Assembly (NCBI RefSeq): GCF_022919135.1
Contig: NZ_CP095049.1
Span: 1,178,001 to 1,242,000, forward strand
Direction of reading: 5' to 3'
DNA from: Hymenobacter cellulosivorans
GTDB lineage: Bacteria; Bacteroidota; Bacteroidia; Cytophagales; Hymenobacteraceae
Length of the DNA: 64,000 nucleotides
Shown here one piece after another: positions 15,610-23,817 of this stretch (position 1 is its first letter; the number at the start of each line of letters is the position of its first letter). A program made the translations under genes and the position numbers. The notes under the pieces were generated by a model, which saw only the letters and a list, made by a program, of their open reading frames with translations, made no database searches and was not told the DNA's origin.

Positions 15610-18039
15610 ATGTGGAGTAAACTCACCTTATTCAATATCAAGCACCGGCGGGTTCTGATTCTGCTGCTGGCCGCTATTACCGTGTTCATGGGCTGGCAGG
15701 CTCGCAAGGTGGAAATGACCTACGACTTTGCCCAAGTTGTCAGCCCCGACGACCCGGACATGGTCTATTTCCAGCAGTTCAAGCGCACCTTCGGCGAAGA
15801 TGGCAACGTGTTCGTGCTCGGTTTGCAGGACAGCAGCGTGTATGAGCTCGGCAACTTCAACGAACTGCGTAACCTGACCGAAACCCTGGGCAAAGTGCAG
15901 GGCGTGAGTGGCGTTTTGTCGGTGACCAAGCTCATCAAGCTCGAAAAGGACACCAGTAACCAAAGCTTCCGGGCCAGCCCCATCTTCAAGCAGGCTCCGC
16001 AAAGCCAGGCCGAGCTGGACTCCCTGATGCGCGTCGTGAACCGGCAGGAGTTCTACAAAGGCCAGCTGATTTCGCCCACCACGGGCGCTACCCTCATGGC
16101 CCTGACCATGGACCCTAAGTTCCTGAATTCCAGTAAGCGCGAAGGCGTGATGAAGGAAATTCTGGGCCATGCCGAGCGGTTCCAGCAAAAAACCGGCATC
16201 CGGATGCACTACGCCGGTCTGCCCTACGTGCGGGCCACGATGACGACCAAAGTAGCCGGCGAAATGAAGCTGTTCGTGGCCCTGACGGTGGTCATGATGG
16301 CCATCACCTTGTTCCTGTTCTTCCGGACCTGGGCCGCGGTGGTTTTCCCCATCCTGATTGTGCTCATCGTGGTGGTGTGGTGCATTGGCTCGATGGTGCT
16401 GATGGGCTACAAAATCAACCTGCTCACGGGCCTAATACCGAGTATTATCATCGTTATCGGCATCCCGAACTGCACGTATTTGCTCAGCCGCTACCACTAC
16501 GACTACCGCAAATCCGGCAACCAGGTGCTGGCCATGACCCGCGTGGTGAGCAAAATCGGGCTGGTGACCTTGATGAACAACACCACCACGGCTATTGGCT
16601 TCGTGGTGTTCTGCTTCACCAACATTGCCATTCTGTTTCAGTTTGGGGCCGTGGCCACCATCAATATTTTCGTGGCCTTCCTGGTCTCGTTTATCCTGAT
16701 TCCGATTGTCTTCACCATCCTGCCCCCGCCCACGCCCAAGCAGCTGGAGCACCTCGATGCCACCCCACTGACCAAGCTGCTGGAATTTTTCGAGCACCTG
16801 GTGCTGGAGCGCCGCGGCATGGTCTACCTGGCCGCGGCCGTCATGGTCGCCCTGTCGGTTGGCGGCATTATGAAGGTGAAGTCGGTGTCGTATATGGTGG
16901 ATGATCTGCCCAAGGACAGCTCGGTAAACTCCGATTTGAAGTTCTTCGAGCAGCATTTCAACGGCGTAATGCCCCTGGAAATCGTGGTCAATACCGGCTC
17001 GAAGCGGGGCATTATGAAGCTCAAGAACCTGGAAAAAATTGACCGGTTCGAGAAGTTTCTGCGCACCCAGCCCGTGCTGACTACCCCAGTGAGTATCGTG
17101 ACCTTTCTCAAGGCCTCGACCCAGGCCTTCTACAACGACAACCCCGACTATTACCGCCTGCCCGACAACTCCGAGAAGAACTTTATTCTGAGCTACCTGG
17201 CCCACTCGCAGGGTAAAGCCGGCGGCGGCCTGGATAGCAAGCTGATCCGCTCCTTCACCGACTCGACCGGTCAGAGTGCCCGGATTTCTCTGAAGATTGC
17301 CGACATCGGCTCCCGCAACCTCGACACGCTGCTCTCGAACCAGATTCGGCCCCAGATGGAGGAAATCTTCAAGGACACGGGCATGAAAGTGAGCCTCACC
17401 GGCACTACGATTCTGTTCACCAAAGGCAACGAATACCTCATCGGCAGCCTCAAGGAAAGCCTCATCATTGCCTTCGTGCTGGTGGGGCTGGTGGTGCTCA
17501 TCCTGTTTCGCAGCATCCGGGCCGTGTTCTTTACCCTGCTGCCCAACTTCGTGACGCTGCTGCTGACCGGCGGCATTATGGGCTACTTCGGCATTCCGCT
17601 CAAGCCCAGCACGGCGCTTATTTTCAGCATTGCCCTGGGCATCGACGGCGACAACAGCATCCACCTGCTGGCCAAGTTCCGGCAGGAGCTGGCCGCCAAC
17701 GGGCACCGGGTAAAGGCCGCCATCAGCACCACGCTGAGCGAGGCCGGCACCAGCATGATTTACACCAGCATCGTGCTGTTTCTAGGCTTTTCGGTGTTTG
17801 CCTTTTCCGAGTTTGGCGGCACCAAGGCCCTTGGCTTGCTCATGTCGGCCTCGTTGCTGATTACCAACTTCTCCAACCTGATTCTGCTGCCTTCCCTGCT
17901 CGTTACCTTCGAGCACGGCAAGGATGAAAACATCAACGAATCCTTCATTCAGCACTTCGACCACACCTACCACGCCGAGGACGACGATGCGGAAATCAAC
18001 TTGCGCCGCATCCCTTTGCAGAAGAAGCTGGATTCGTAG
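15610..18039 (+). CDS. MMPL/RND-family transporter (SSD-like exporter)
   Basis: An 809-residue membrane protein with the MMPL/RND two-repeat plan. One N-terminal transmembrane helix (about 13-28) is followed by an extracytoplasmic domain of about 180 residues. A bundle of five helices (about 220-370) contains LLTGLIPSIIIVIGIPNCTY. Another long periplasmic domain and a second helix bundle with FSIALGIDGDNSIHLLAKF (the conserved charged motif of TM 10) follow. It is related to hopanoid/lipid exporters and to sterol-sensing Patched-like proteins, so a lipid substrate is plausible but not shown. It stands alone between glyS and ileS with its own promoter, and a palindromic repeat follows its stop. 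Confidence 0.85.
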   Translation: MWSKLTLFNIKHRRVLILLLAAITVFMGWQARKVEMTYDFAQVVSPDDPDMVYFQQFKRTFGEDGNVFVLGLQDSSVYELGNFNELRNLTETLGKVQGVSGVLSVTKLIKLEKDTSNQSFRASPIFKQAPQSQAELDSLMRVVNRQEFYKGQLISPTTGATLMALTMDPKFLNSSKREGVMKEILGHAERFQQKTGIRMHYAGLPYVRATMTTKVAGEMKLFVALTVVMMAITLFLFFRTWAAVVFPILIVLIVVVWCIGSMVLMGYKINLLTGLIPSIIIVIGIPNCTYLLSRYHYDYRKSGNQVLAMTRVVSKIGLVTLMNNTTTAIGFVVFCFTNIAILFQFGAVATINIFVAFLVSFILIPIVFTILPPPTPKQLEHLDATPLTKLLEFFEHLVLERRGMVYLAAAVMVALSVGGIMKVKSVSYMVDDLPKDSSVNSDLKFFEQHFNGVMPLEIVVNTGSKRGIMKLKNLEKIDRFEKFLRTQPVLTTPVSIVTFLKASTQAFYNDNPDYYRLPDNSEKNFILSYLAHSQGKAGGGLDSKLIRSFTDSTGQSARISLKIADIGSRNLDTLLSNQIRPQMEEIFKDTGMKVSLTGTTILFTKGNEYLIGSLKESLIIAFVLVGLVVLILFRSIRAVFFTLLPNFVTLLLTGGIMGYFGIPLKPSTALIFSIALGIDGDNSIHLLAKFRQELAANGHRVKAAISTTLSEAGTSMIYTSIVLFLGFSVFAFSEFGGTKALGLLMSASLLITNFSNLILLPSLLVTFEHGKDENINESFIQHFDHTYHAEDDDAEINLRRIPLQKKLDS

Positions 18040-18065
18040 TTTTCAAAAATCAATACCAACACCCC

Positions 18066-18152
18066 CGTCATGCTGAGCGCAGCCGAAGCATCTCTACCGC
18101 AATGGTAACCCAGAGAAGCAGTAGAGATGCTTCGACTTCGCTCAGCATGACG
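18066..18152. repeat. Large intergenic palindromic repeat (GTCATGCTGAGC family)
   Basis: Arms 18066-18097 and 18121-18152 (32 bases each) pair at 30 of 32 positions around a 23-base loop. The ends read CGTCATGCTGAGCG and CGCTCAGCATGACG. It contains no ORF, and the word ATGACGTTCTG at its right end recurs in the repeat at 49339. Probably a non-coding dispersed palindrome of the REP or MITE kind. Confidence 0.8.
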
Positions 18153-18175
18153 TTCTGATACAACGTACCCCACAA

Positions 18176-21100
18176 ATGAACTACCCCGAATACAAGCAGC
18201 CGCTCAACTACGGCCAGGTCGGCACCGATATCCTGGCGTGGTGGAAGCAGAACGGCATCTTTGAGAAAAGCGTGAGCACCCGTGAAGGGCAGCCCACCTT
18301 CGTGTTCTATGAAGGTCCGCCTTCGGCCAACGGCGCCCCCGGCATTCACCACGTGATGGCCCGCACCGTGAAGGACATCTTCTGCCGCTACCAGACCCTG
18401 CTGGGCAAGCAGGTGTCGCGGAAAGGCGGCTGGGACACCCACGGCCTGCCTATTGAGCTGCAGGTGGAAAAGGAGCTGGGTATCACCAAGGAGGATATCG
18501 GCAAGAAAATCAGCATCGAGGACTACAACCAGCGCTGCCGTGAAACCGTGATGCGCTTCAAGGCCCAGTGGGACGACCTCACCGAGAAAATGGGCTACTG
18601 GGTGGACCTCGACGACCCCTACATCACCTTCGAGCCCGAGTACATCGAAAGCTGCTGGGCCCTGCTCAAAAAGCTCTACGACAAGGGCCTGCTCTACAAA
18701 GGCTACACCATCCAGCCCTACTCGCCGGCCGCCGGCACAGGCCTCAGCTCCCACGAACTGAACCAGCCCGGCACCTACCGCGACGTGAAGGACACGACCA
18801 TCGTGGCCCAGTTCAAGGTGAAGCAGGATGAGAAATCAGCCCAGCTGCTTGCCGGCGCCGAGAACGTGCCAACCTACATCCTGGCCTGGACGACCACGCC
18901 CTGGACCTTGCCGGCTAACACCGGTCTGGCCGTGGGCAAAAACATCAGCTACGTGCTGGTACGCACCTTCAACCCCTACACCTACGCGCCCATCCGGGTA
19001 GTACTGGCCGAGGCGTTGGTAGGTCGTCACTTCTCCGAGAAAGGCAAGGATACTTCCTTGGAAGACTACAAAGCCGGCGACAAAGTGCTGCCCTGGCGCA
19101 TCGAAGCCACCTTCAAAGGCTCCGACCTGGTTGGTGTGAATTACGAGCGGCTGTTCGGCCACGACAAAGGCTTTCCGGCCTTTGAAGGGGAGGAGCGCGC
19201 CTTCCGCGTCATCAACGGCGACTTCGTAACCACCGAAGACGGTACCGGCATTGTTCACATCTCGCCCACCTTCGGCGCCGACGACTTCCGCGCCGCGGCC
19301 CTGGCTGACGTGCCCGCCCTGCTCGTAGCTGATGATGAAGGCAAGCTGGGTCCCATCGTGGACCGCACCGGCCGCTACGTAGCCCAAATGGGCGAATTCG
19401 GCGGCCGCTGGGTGAAAAACTACGACGGCCACGACCAGAGCGGCGCCGACTACAAAACCCTCGACGAAAGCATTGCCATCCGCATGAAAGGCGACGGCAC
19501 GGCCTTCAAAGTGGAGAAGTACGAGCACACCTACCCCCACTGCTGGCGCACCGACAAGCCCGTGCTTTACTACCCGCTCGACTCCTGGTTTATCAAGACC
19601 ACGGCGGTGAAAGACCGGCTCATCGAGCTGAATAAAACCATCAACTGGAAGCCCGAAAGCACCGGCACCGGCCGCTTCGGCAACTGGCTGGAAAACCTGG
19701 TCGACTGGAACCTGAGCCGCTCCCGCTACTGGGGCACGCCGTTGCCCATCTGGCGCAGCCAGGACGGCTCCGAGGAAATCTGCATCGGCTCTATCGAGCA
19801 GCTTAGCGCCGAAATCGACAAGGCTGTAGCCGCCGAAATCATGACCCATAACCCCTACCGCAAGGTGGATGGCAACTGGGTGATGGCTGACGGCAACGAA
19901 GCTGAGTCGACCAAGAAAATCGACCTGCACCGCCCCTACGTGGACGATATTTTCCTGGTGAGTGCCACCGGCCAGGCCATGTACCGCGAAACCGACCTCA
20001 TTGATGTGTGGTTCGACAGCGGCGCCATGCCCTACGCCCAGTGGCATTACCCGCTGGAAAACAAGGACGTGTTTGAGAAGAACTTCCCCGCCGACTTCAT
20101 TGCCGAAGGCGTAGACCAGACCCGCGGCTGGTTCTTTACCCTGCACGCCCTGGGCGTAATGCTGGAGGATTCCGTGGCCTTCAAGAACGTTATGGCCAAC
20201 GGCCTGGTGCTGGATAAAAACGGCAACAAGATGAGCAAGCGCCTCGGCAACGCCGTAGACCCGTTTGCCACCATCAGCCAGTACGGCCCCGACGCGACGC
20301 GCTGGTACATGATTGCCAACGCCCAGCCCTGGGACAACCTCAAGTTTGACCTGGCCGGCATCACCGAGGTGCAGCGCCGCTTCTTCGGCACGCTCTTCAA
20401 CACCTACTCCTTCTACTCGCTCTACGCCAACCTCGACGGCTTCCAGGCCACCGAAACCGGCCGTGTGCCCCACGCCGAGCTCAGCGAGCTGGACCGCTGG
20501 ATCCTGTCGAAGCTCCAGTCCCTCATCCTCGAAGTGCGGGGCTACTACGACGGCTACGACCCCACCAAGGCCGCCCGCGCCATCCAGGATTTCGTCACCG
20601 ATCAGCTCTCCAACTGGCACGTGCGCCTCTCGCGCCGCCGTTTCTGGAAGGGCGAGCTGACCACTGATAAGCGTGCTGCCTACGAAACCCTGCAGGAATG
20701 CCTCGTGACCGTGGCCCAGCTCATGGCTCCCATTGCGCCCTTCTTCGCCGAATGGCTCTACAAGAACATGACCGACGGCCTGCGTCAGGAAGGCAACGCC
20801 CAGCGCTGGACCGCCGAATCGGTGCACCTGACGCTGCTCGTGGACGCCGACGAAGCCCGTATCGACAAGGCCCTGGAGGAACGGATGGAGCTGGCCCAGC
20901 GCATTTCTTCGCTCACGCACTCGTTGCGCAAGAAGTCGGTGCTGAAAGTGCGCCAGCCCTTGCAGCGCATCCTGGTGCCCGTGCTGAACGACACCACGCG
21001 GGAACAGGTTGGCAAGGTGGAAGATTTGATCTGCGCCGAGGTGAACGTGAAGCACGTGGAGTTTCTCGACGATACCAGCGGCGTGCTGGTGAAGTCGGTG

Positions 21101-21616
21101 AAGCCCAACTTCAAGCGTTTGGGTCAGCAATATGGTCCGAAACTGAAGGTAGTAGGGGCCCGGATTCAGCAGATGACGGCCGAGGAAATCAGCACCCTTG
21201 AGAAAACCGGACAGCTGGCCGTGGAAATCGAGGGTGAAACCTACACCCTGGCCCCCGACGACGTGGAAATCCGCACCGACGACTTGCCCGGCTGGCTCGT
21301 GGCTACCGACGGCCCGCTCACCGTGGCCCTCGACGTGACCCTAACCGAGGAGCTGCGTCAGGAAGGCGTGGCCCGCGAGCTGGTGAATCGTTTGCAGAAC
21401 CTGCGCAAGGACAGCGGCCTGGAAGTGCAGGACAAAATCCGCGTGACGCTAGGTCAGCAGCCCGAGCTGGAAGCCGCCGTGCAGTCGTTCGGCGACTATA
21501 TCCGGGAGGAAGTGCAGGCCCTGGCCCTGGATTTCGCGCCCGAAATCAGCGGCGGCTCGGTGCTCGAATTCGACGAGTATAACGTGCCCGTGCAGCTGGA
21601 AGTCGCAAACGGCTGA
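18176..21616 (+). CDS. ileS: Isoleucine--tRNA ligase
   Basis: A 1146-residue class I synthetase. The ATP-binding HIGH motif appears as GIHH inside PSANGAPGIHHVMART (about residues 50-65), and the second motif KMSKR is at 685-689 (KNGNKMSKRLGN). Between them is the CP1 editing domain, including TTTPWTLPANTGLAVG and GTGIVHISPTFGADD, which clears mischarged Val-tRNA. The long C-terminal part without a cysteine-rich zinc site, ending in DLPGWLVATDGPLTVALD and similar beta segments, marks the eukaryote-like (type 2) form. That form is common in Bacteroidetes and is associated with low sensitivity to mupirocin; that is family knowledge, not seen here. Length is normal for the type. Confidence 0.97.
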   Translation: MNYPEYKQPLNYGQVGTDILAWWKQNGIFEKSVSTREGQPTFVFYEGPPSANGAPGIHHVMARTVKDIFCRYQTLLGKQVSRKGGWDTHGLPIELQVEKELGITKEDIGKKISIEDYNQRCRETVMRFKAQWDDLTEKMGYWVDLDDPYITFEPEYIESCWALLKKLYDKGLLYKGYTIQPYSPAAGTGLSSHELNQPGTYRDVKDTTIVAQFKVKQDEKSAQLLAGAENVPTYILAWTTTPWTLPANTGLAVGKNISYVLVRTFNPYTYAPIRVVLAEALVGRHFSEKGKDTSLEDYKAGDKVLPWRIEATFKGSDLVGVNYERLFGHDKGFPAFEGEERAFRVINGDFVTTEDGTGIVHISPTFGADDFRAAALADVPALLVADDEGKLGPIVDRTGRYVAQMGEFGGRWVKNYDGHDQSGADYKTLDESIAIRMKGDGTAFKVEKYEHTYPHCWRTDKPVLYYPLDSWFIKTTAVKDRLIELNKTINWKPESTGTGRFGNWLENLVDWNLSRSRYWGTPLPIWRSQDGSEEICIGSIEQLSAEIDKAVAAEIMTHNPYRKVDGNWVMADGNEAESTKKIDLHRPYVDDIFLVSATGQAMYRETDLIDVWFDSGAMPYAQWHYPLENKDVFEKNFPADFIAEGVDQTRGWFFTLHALGVMLEDSVAFKNVMANGLVLDKNGNKMSKRLGNAVDPFATISQYGPDATRWYMIANAQPWDNLKFDLAGITEVQRRFFGTLFNTYSFYSLYANLDGFQATETGRVPHAELSELDRWILSKLQSLILEVRGYYDGYDPTKAARAIQDFVTDQLSNWHVRLSRRRFWKGELTTDKRAAYETLQECLVTVAQLMAPIAPFFAEWLYKNMTDGLRQEGNAQRWTAESVHLTLLVDADEARIDKALEERMELAQRISSLTHSLRKKSVLKVRQPLQRILVPVLNDTTREQVGKVEDLICAEVNVKHVEFLDDTSGVLVKSVKPNFKRLGQQYGPKLKVVGARIQQMTAEEISTLEKTGQLAVEIEGETYTLAPDDVEIRTDDLPGWLVATDGPLTVALDVTLTEELRQEGVARELVNRLQNLRKDSGLEVQDKIRVTLGQQPELEAAVQSFGDYIREEVQALALDFAPEISGGSVLEFDEYNVPVQLEVANG

Positions 21617-21623
21617 GCCTAAG

Positions 21624-21658
21624 GTGCCAACCGACTTTATGAAAAGGTCGGTTGGCAC
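21624..21658 (+). terminator. Perfect 12-bp hairpin after ileS
   Basis: Arms GTGCCAACCGAC (21624-21635) and GTCGGTTGGCAC (21647-21658) with an 11-base loop, eight bases after the ileS stop. No T run follows, so it may stabilise the 3' end or pause polymerase rather than act as a classical terminator. Confidence 0.55.
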
Positions 21659-21878
21659 ACCGGCGCACAAAGCATTTTCGGAAGTCGCTAAATCGGTTCA
21701 AAAGGGCACAAAACGCCCGAAAAATATATACCAGAGGGCTGAGGAAGGCCGAGCCGTTTCTCACAGGAAAGTCTAAAATTCTTCGTCACTTTGTACCCGG
21801 AGAGGGAAGAGGTTCTGAAGCTGACACTACGTCAGCCCGAAGTCTCACTTCTCACTTCCTACCTCTCACTATCTGCTT

Positions 21879-22526
21879 ATGAAGTACTGGAAATACTACC
21901 TGCTGGCGCTGCTGGTCATCGTCATCGACCAACTCTCAAAGTGGGCCGTGCATACCTACATGGAACCCGGCATGGCAGGCGAAATTTCTCTGTTCGGCGA
22001 CTGGGGCAAGCTGCATTACACCCTAAACCCCGGCATGGCCTTCGGCGTGGAACTGCCGCCACCTTACGGCAAAATCCTGCTGACCAGCTTCCGTCTGGTG
22101 GCTATGGTGGGCATCAGCTATTACATCTATAAGCTCTGGCAACGGCGGGCTTTCCCCGGCTTCATTGCCTGCGTAGCCCTTATTCTGGGCGGGGCTGTCG
22201 GCAACCTGATTGACTCCATTTTCTACGGTATCATCTACGACAACGCCCCATTTGGCGTGCCCACGCCCTGGTTTCACGGTCAGGTTATCGACATGCTGTT
22301 TGTCGACTTCCCCGACGGCTTTTTCCCCATTTCCTGGCCGCTGATAGGAGGGAAGGTCATTCCGGACTTCCCCATCTTCAACATCGCCGACTCCTGCATC
22401 TTCATCGGCGTGGTACTGATTCTACTCAACCAGAACAAGTTTTTCGCCGAGGAGCAAGCCGCAAACCACGTTGCCCAGGACGCCGAAGTGCCCCGCCGCG
22501 ACGCGGAAACCTCGGAAGTAGTGTAA
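21879..22526 (+). CDS. lspA: Lipoprotein signal peptidase (signal peptidase II)
   Basis: A 215-residue inner-membrane aspartyl protease that removes signal peptides from prolipoproteins after lipid attachment. The family blocks are VIDQLSKWAV near residue 16, LNPGMAFG, GGAVGNLIDSIFYG and NIADSCIFIG. The catalytic aspartates are probably those in GQVIDML and NIADS, which here are separated by a longer loop (VDFPDGFFPISWPL) than in E. coli, as in other Bacteroidetes. A hydrophilic tail of about 30 residues ends the protein. Several lipoproteins in the window are likely substrates. A TCACTTTG element at 21786 is a weak promoter candidate. Confidence 0.95.
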   Translation: MKYWKYYLLALLVIVIDQLSKWAVHTYMEPGMAGEISLFGDWGKLHYTLNPGMAFGVELPPPYGKILLTSFRLVAMVGISYYIYKLWQRRAFPGFIACVALILGGAVGNLIDSIFYGIIYDNAPFGVPTPWFHGQVIDMLFVDFPDGFFPISWPLIGGKVIPDFPIFNIADSCIFIGVVLILLNQNKFFAEEQAANHVAQDAEVPRRDAETSEVV

Positions 22527-22544
22527 ACAGGCCTGTTAAAAGCC

Positions 22545-22580
22545 AAAAAAGCCCGCCGGAGCAATCCAGCGGGCTTTTTT
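22545..22580 (+). terminator. Terminator after lspA
   Basis: Perfect 12-bp arms, AAAAAAGCCCGC (22545-22556) and GCGGGCTTTTTT (22569-22580), with T runs in both directions. Confidence 0.9.
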
Positions 22581-22597
22581 ATTGATTTTTAAGAACA

Positions 22598-22692
22598 GTC
22601 ATGTCGAACGAAGAGAGACATCTCGCGTGCTGATGTTTGACTATCAACCCGACGACGCCACGCAAGATGTCTCCCGCTAGTCGATAGGACCT
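22598..22692. repeat. Palindromic intergenic repeat (GTCATGTCGA family)
   Basis: Inner arms 22614-22629 and 22659-22674 pair at 14 of 16 positions. The element shares its left end (GTCATGTCGA), the GAGACATCT word and the AACCCGA-GACG-CACGC centre with the repeat at 49339, in the same order. Non-coding, between convergent lspA and the aldo/keto reductase gene. Confidence 0.75.
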
Positions 22693-22706
22693 TCTAAAAG
22701 CTCATT

Positions 22707-23693
22707 TTACCACGTATAATGCACCAGCGGCCGGATCCGCTCGTCGTAGATGGCGCGTACCTGCTGCATTTGCTCCTCGGTAATGGTGGGCAACTCGGCG
22801 GCTCGCAGGTTCGACTCCAATTGGCTGGGCTTGGAGGCACCGGGAATTACGCAGCTCACTTCGTCAAACATCAGGACCCAGCGCAGGGCTACGGGCGCCA
22901 GGTTAGGTTGGTCAGGAAATACCTTTTTAAGCGCTTCTACGGCCTCCAGACCCACTTCGTAGTCGACGCCCGAGAAGGTTTCGCCCTTGTCGAAGGCGGC
23001 CCCTTCCCGGTTGAATTGGCGGTGGTCGTCGGCTGAGAAGGTGGTGTCGCGGGAAAACTTGCCGGTGAGCAGGCCGCTGGCCAGGGGCACCCGCACAATC
23101 AGGCCCACGTTGTGGCGCTTGGCCTCAGCAAAGAGCAGCTCCTGAGGCCGCTGCCGAAACATGTTGAAGATAAGCTGGATGGAGCACACGTTGGGGAAGG
23201 TCAGCGCCTTGAGTCCTTCTTCCACCTTTTCCACGCTCACGCCCAGGTGCCGGATCTTGCCTTCCTCCTTGAGCCGGTCAAAAACCTCGAAGATTTCGGG
23301 GCGGTAATAGACCTCAGTAGGAGGGCAGTGGAGCTGAATCAGGTCAATGGTGTCGAGCTGCATATTGCGCAGGCTCTGCTCCACGAACTTGCGCAGCACT
23401 TCGGGCTGATAGGCTTCGTTGGTGTGGGGCTGCAGCTGCCGGCCGCACTTAGTAGCCACGTAAATTTGCTCAGAGCGGCTGCGCACGAGTCGGCCTACAG
23501 CTTTTTCGCTTTCCCCGTCGCCGTACACATCGGCCGTGTCAATGAAGTTGATGCCGCTATCCACGGCGGCGTTCAGGATCTGGTCGGCGTTTTCGTGGCT
23601 GAACGGGTCCCCCCATTTGCCCCCGACCTGCCAGGTGCCCAGGCTGATTTCGGAAACGGAAAAATCGGTTTTGCCTAGTTTGCGGTACTGCAT
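22707..23693 (-). CDS. Aldo/keto reductase
   Basis: A 328-residue (alpha/beta)8-barrel NADPH-dependent oxidoreductase. It shows FIDTADVYGDGESE, which holds the catalytic Asp and Tyr, then VATKCG with the catalytic Lys and LIQLHCP with the catalytic His. The C-terminal NADP-binding region reads CVIPGASKPSQLESNLRAAE. It is of the YhdN/general stress type rather than the shorter AKR5 kind. The natural substrate is unknown. It is a single gene on the minus strand, divergent from the ABC transporter gene with 124 bp between starts. Confidence 0.93.
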   Translation of the reverse strand: MQYRKLGKTDFSVSEISLGTWQVGGKWGDPFSHENADQILNAAVDSGINFIDTADVYGDGESEKAVGRLVRSRSEQIYVATKCGRQLQPHTNEAYQPEVLRKFVEQSLRNMQLDTIDLIQLHCPPTEVYYRPEIFEVFDRLKEEGKIRHLGVSVEKVEEGLKALTFPNVCSIQLIFNMFRQRPQELLFAEAKRHNVGLIVRVPLASGLLTGKFSRDTTFSADDHRQFNREGAAFDKGETFSGVDYEVGLEAVEALKKVFPDQPNLAPVALRWVLMFDEVSCVIPGASKPSQLESNLRAAELPTITEEQMQQVRAIYDERIRPLVHYTW

Positions 23694-23817
23694 GAGTGCG
23701 TAGAATACGGGTTTACGAGTGTGTCAAAGCTGAATAGGGCATACGCAAGCCCCGACCGGCAAGCTACGTCCCGCCTGCCTATCTTTACCAATTATCGCCT
23801 CTGACTTCCTGTTTGCC

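Noticed and set aside
18836..21130. 764-residue frame opposite ileS
   Set aside because: Antisense shadow with His/Gly/Val-rich composition; no domain, no promoter.
21652..21882. 76-residue plus-strand frame between ileS and lspA
   Set aside because: Starts with TTG inside the hairpin arm, runs across the lspA promoter region and into its start; no convincing protein features.
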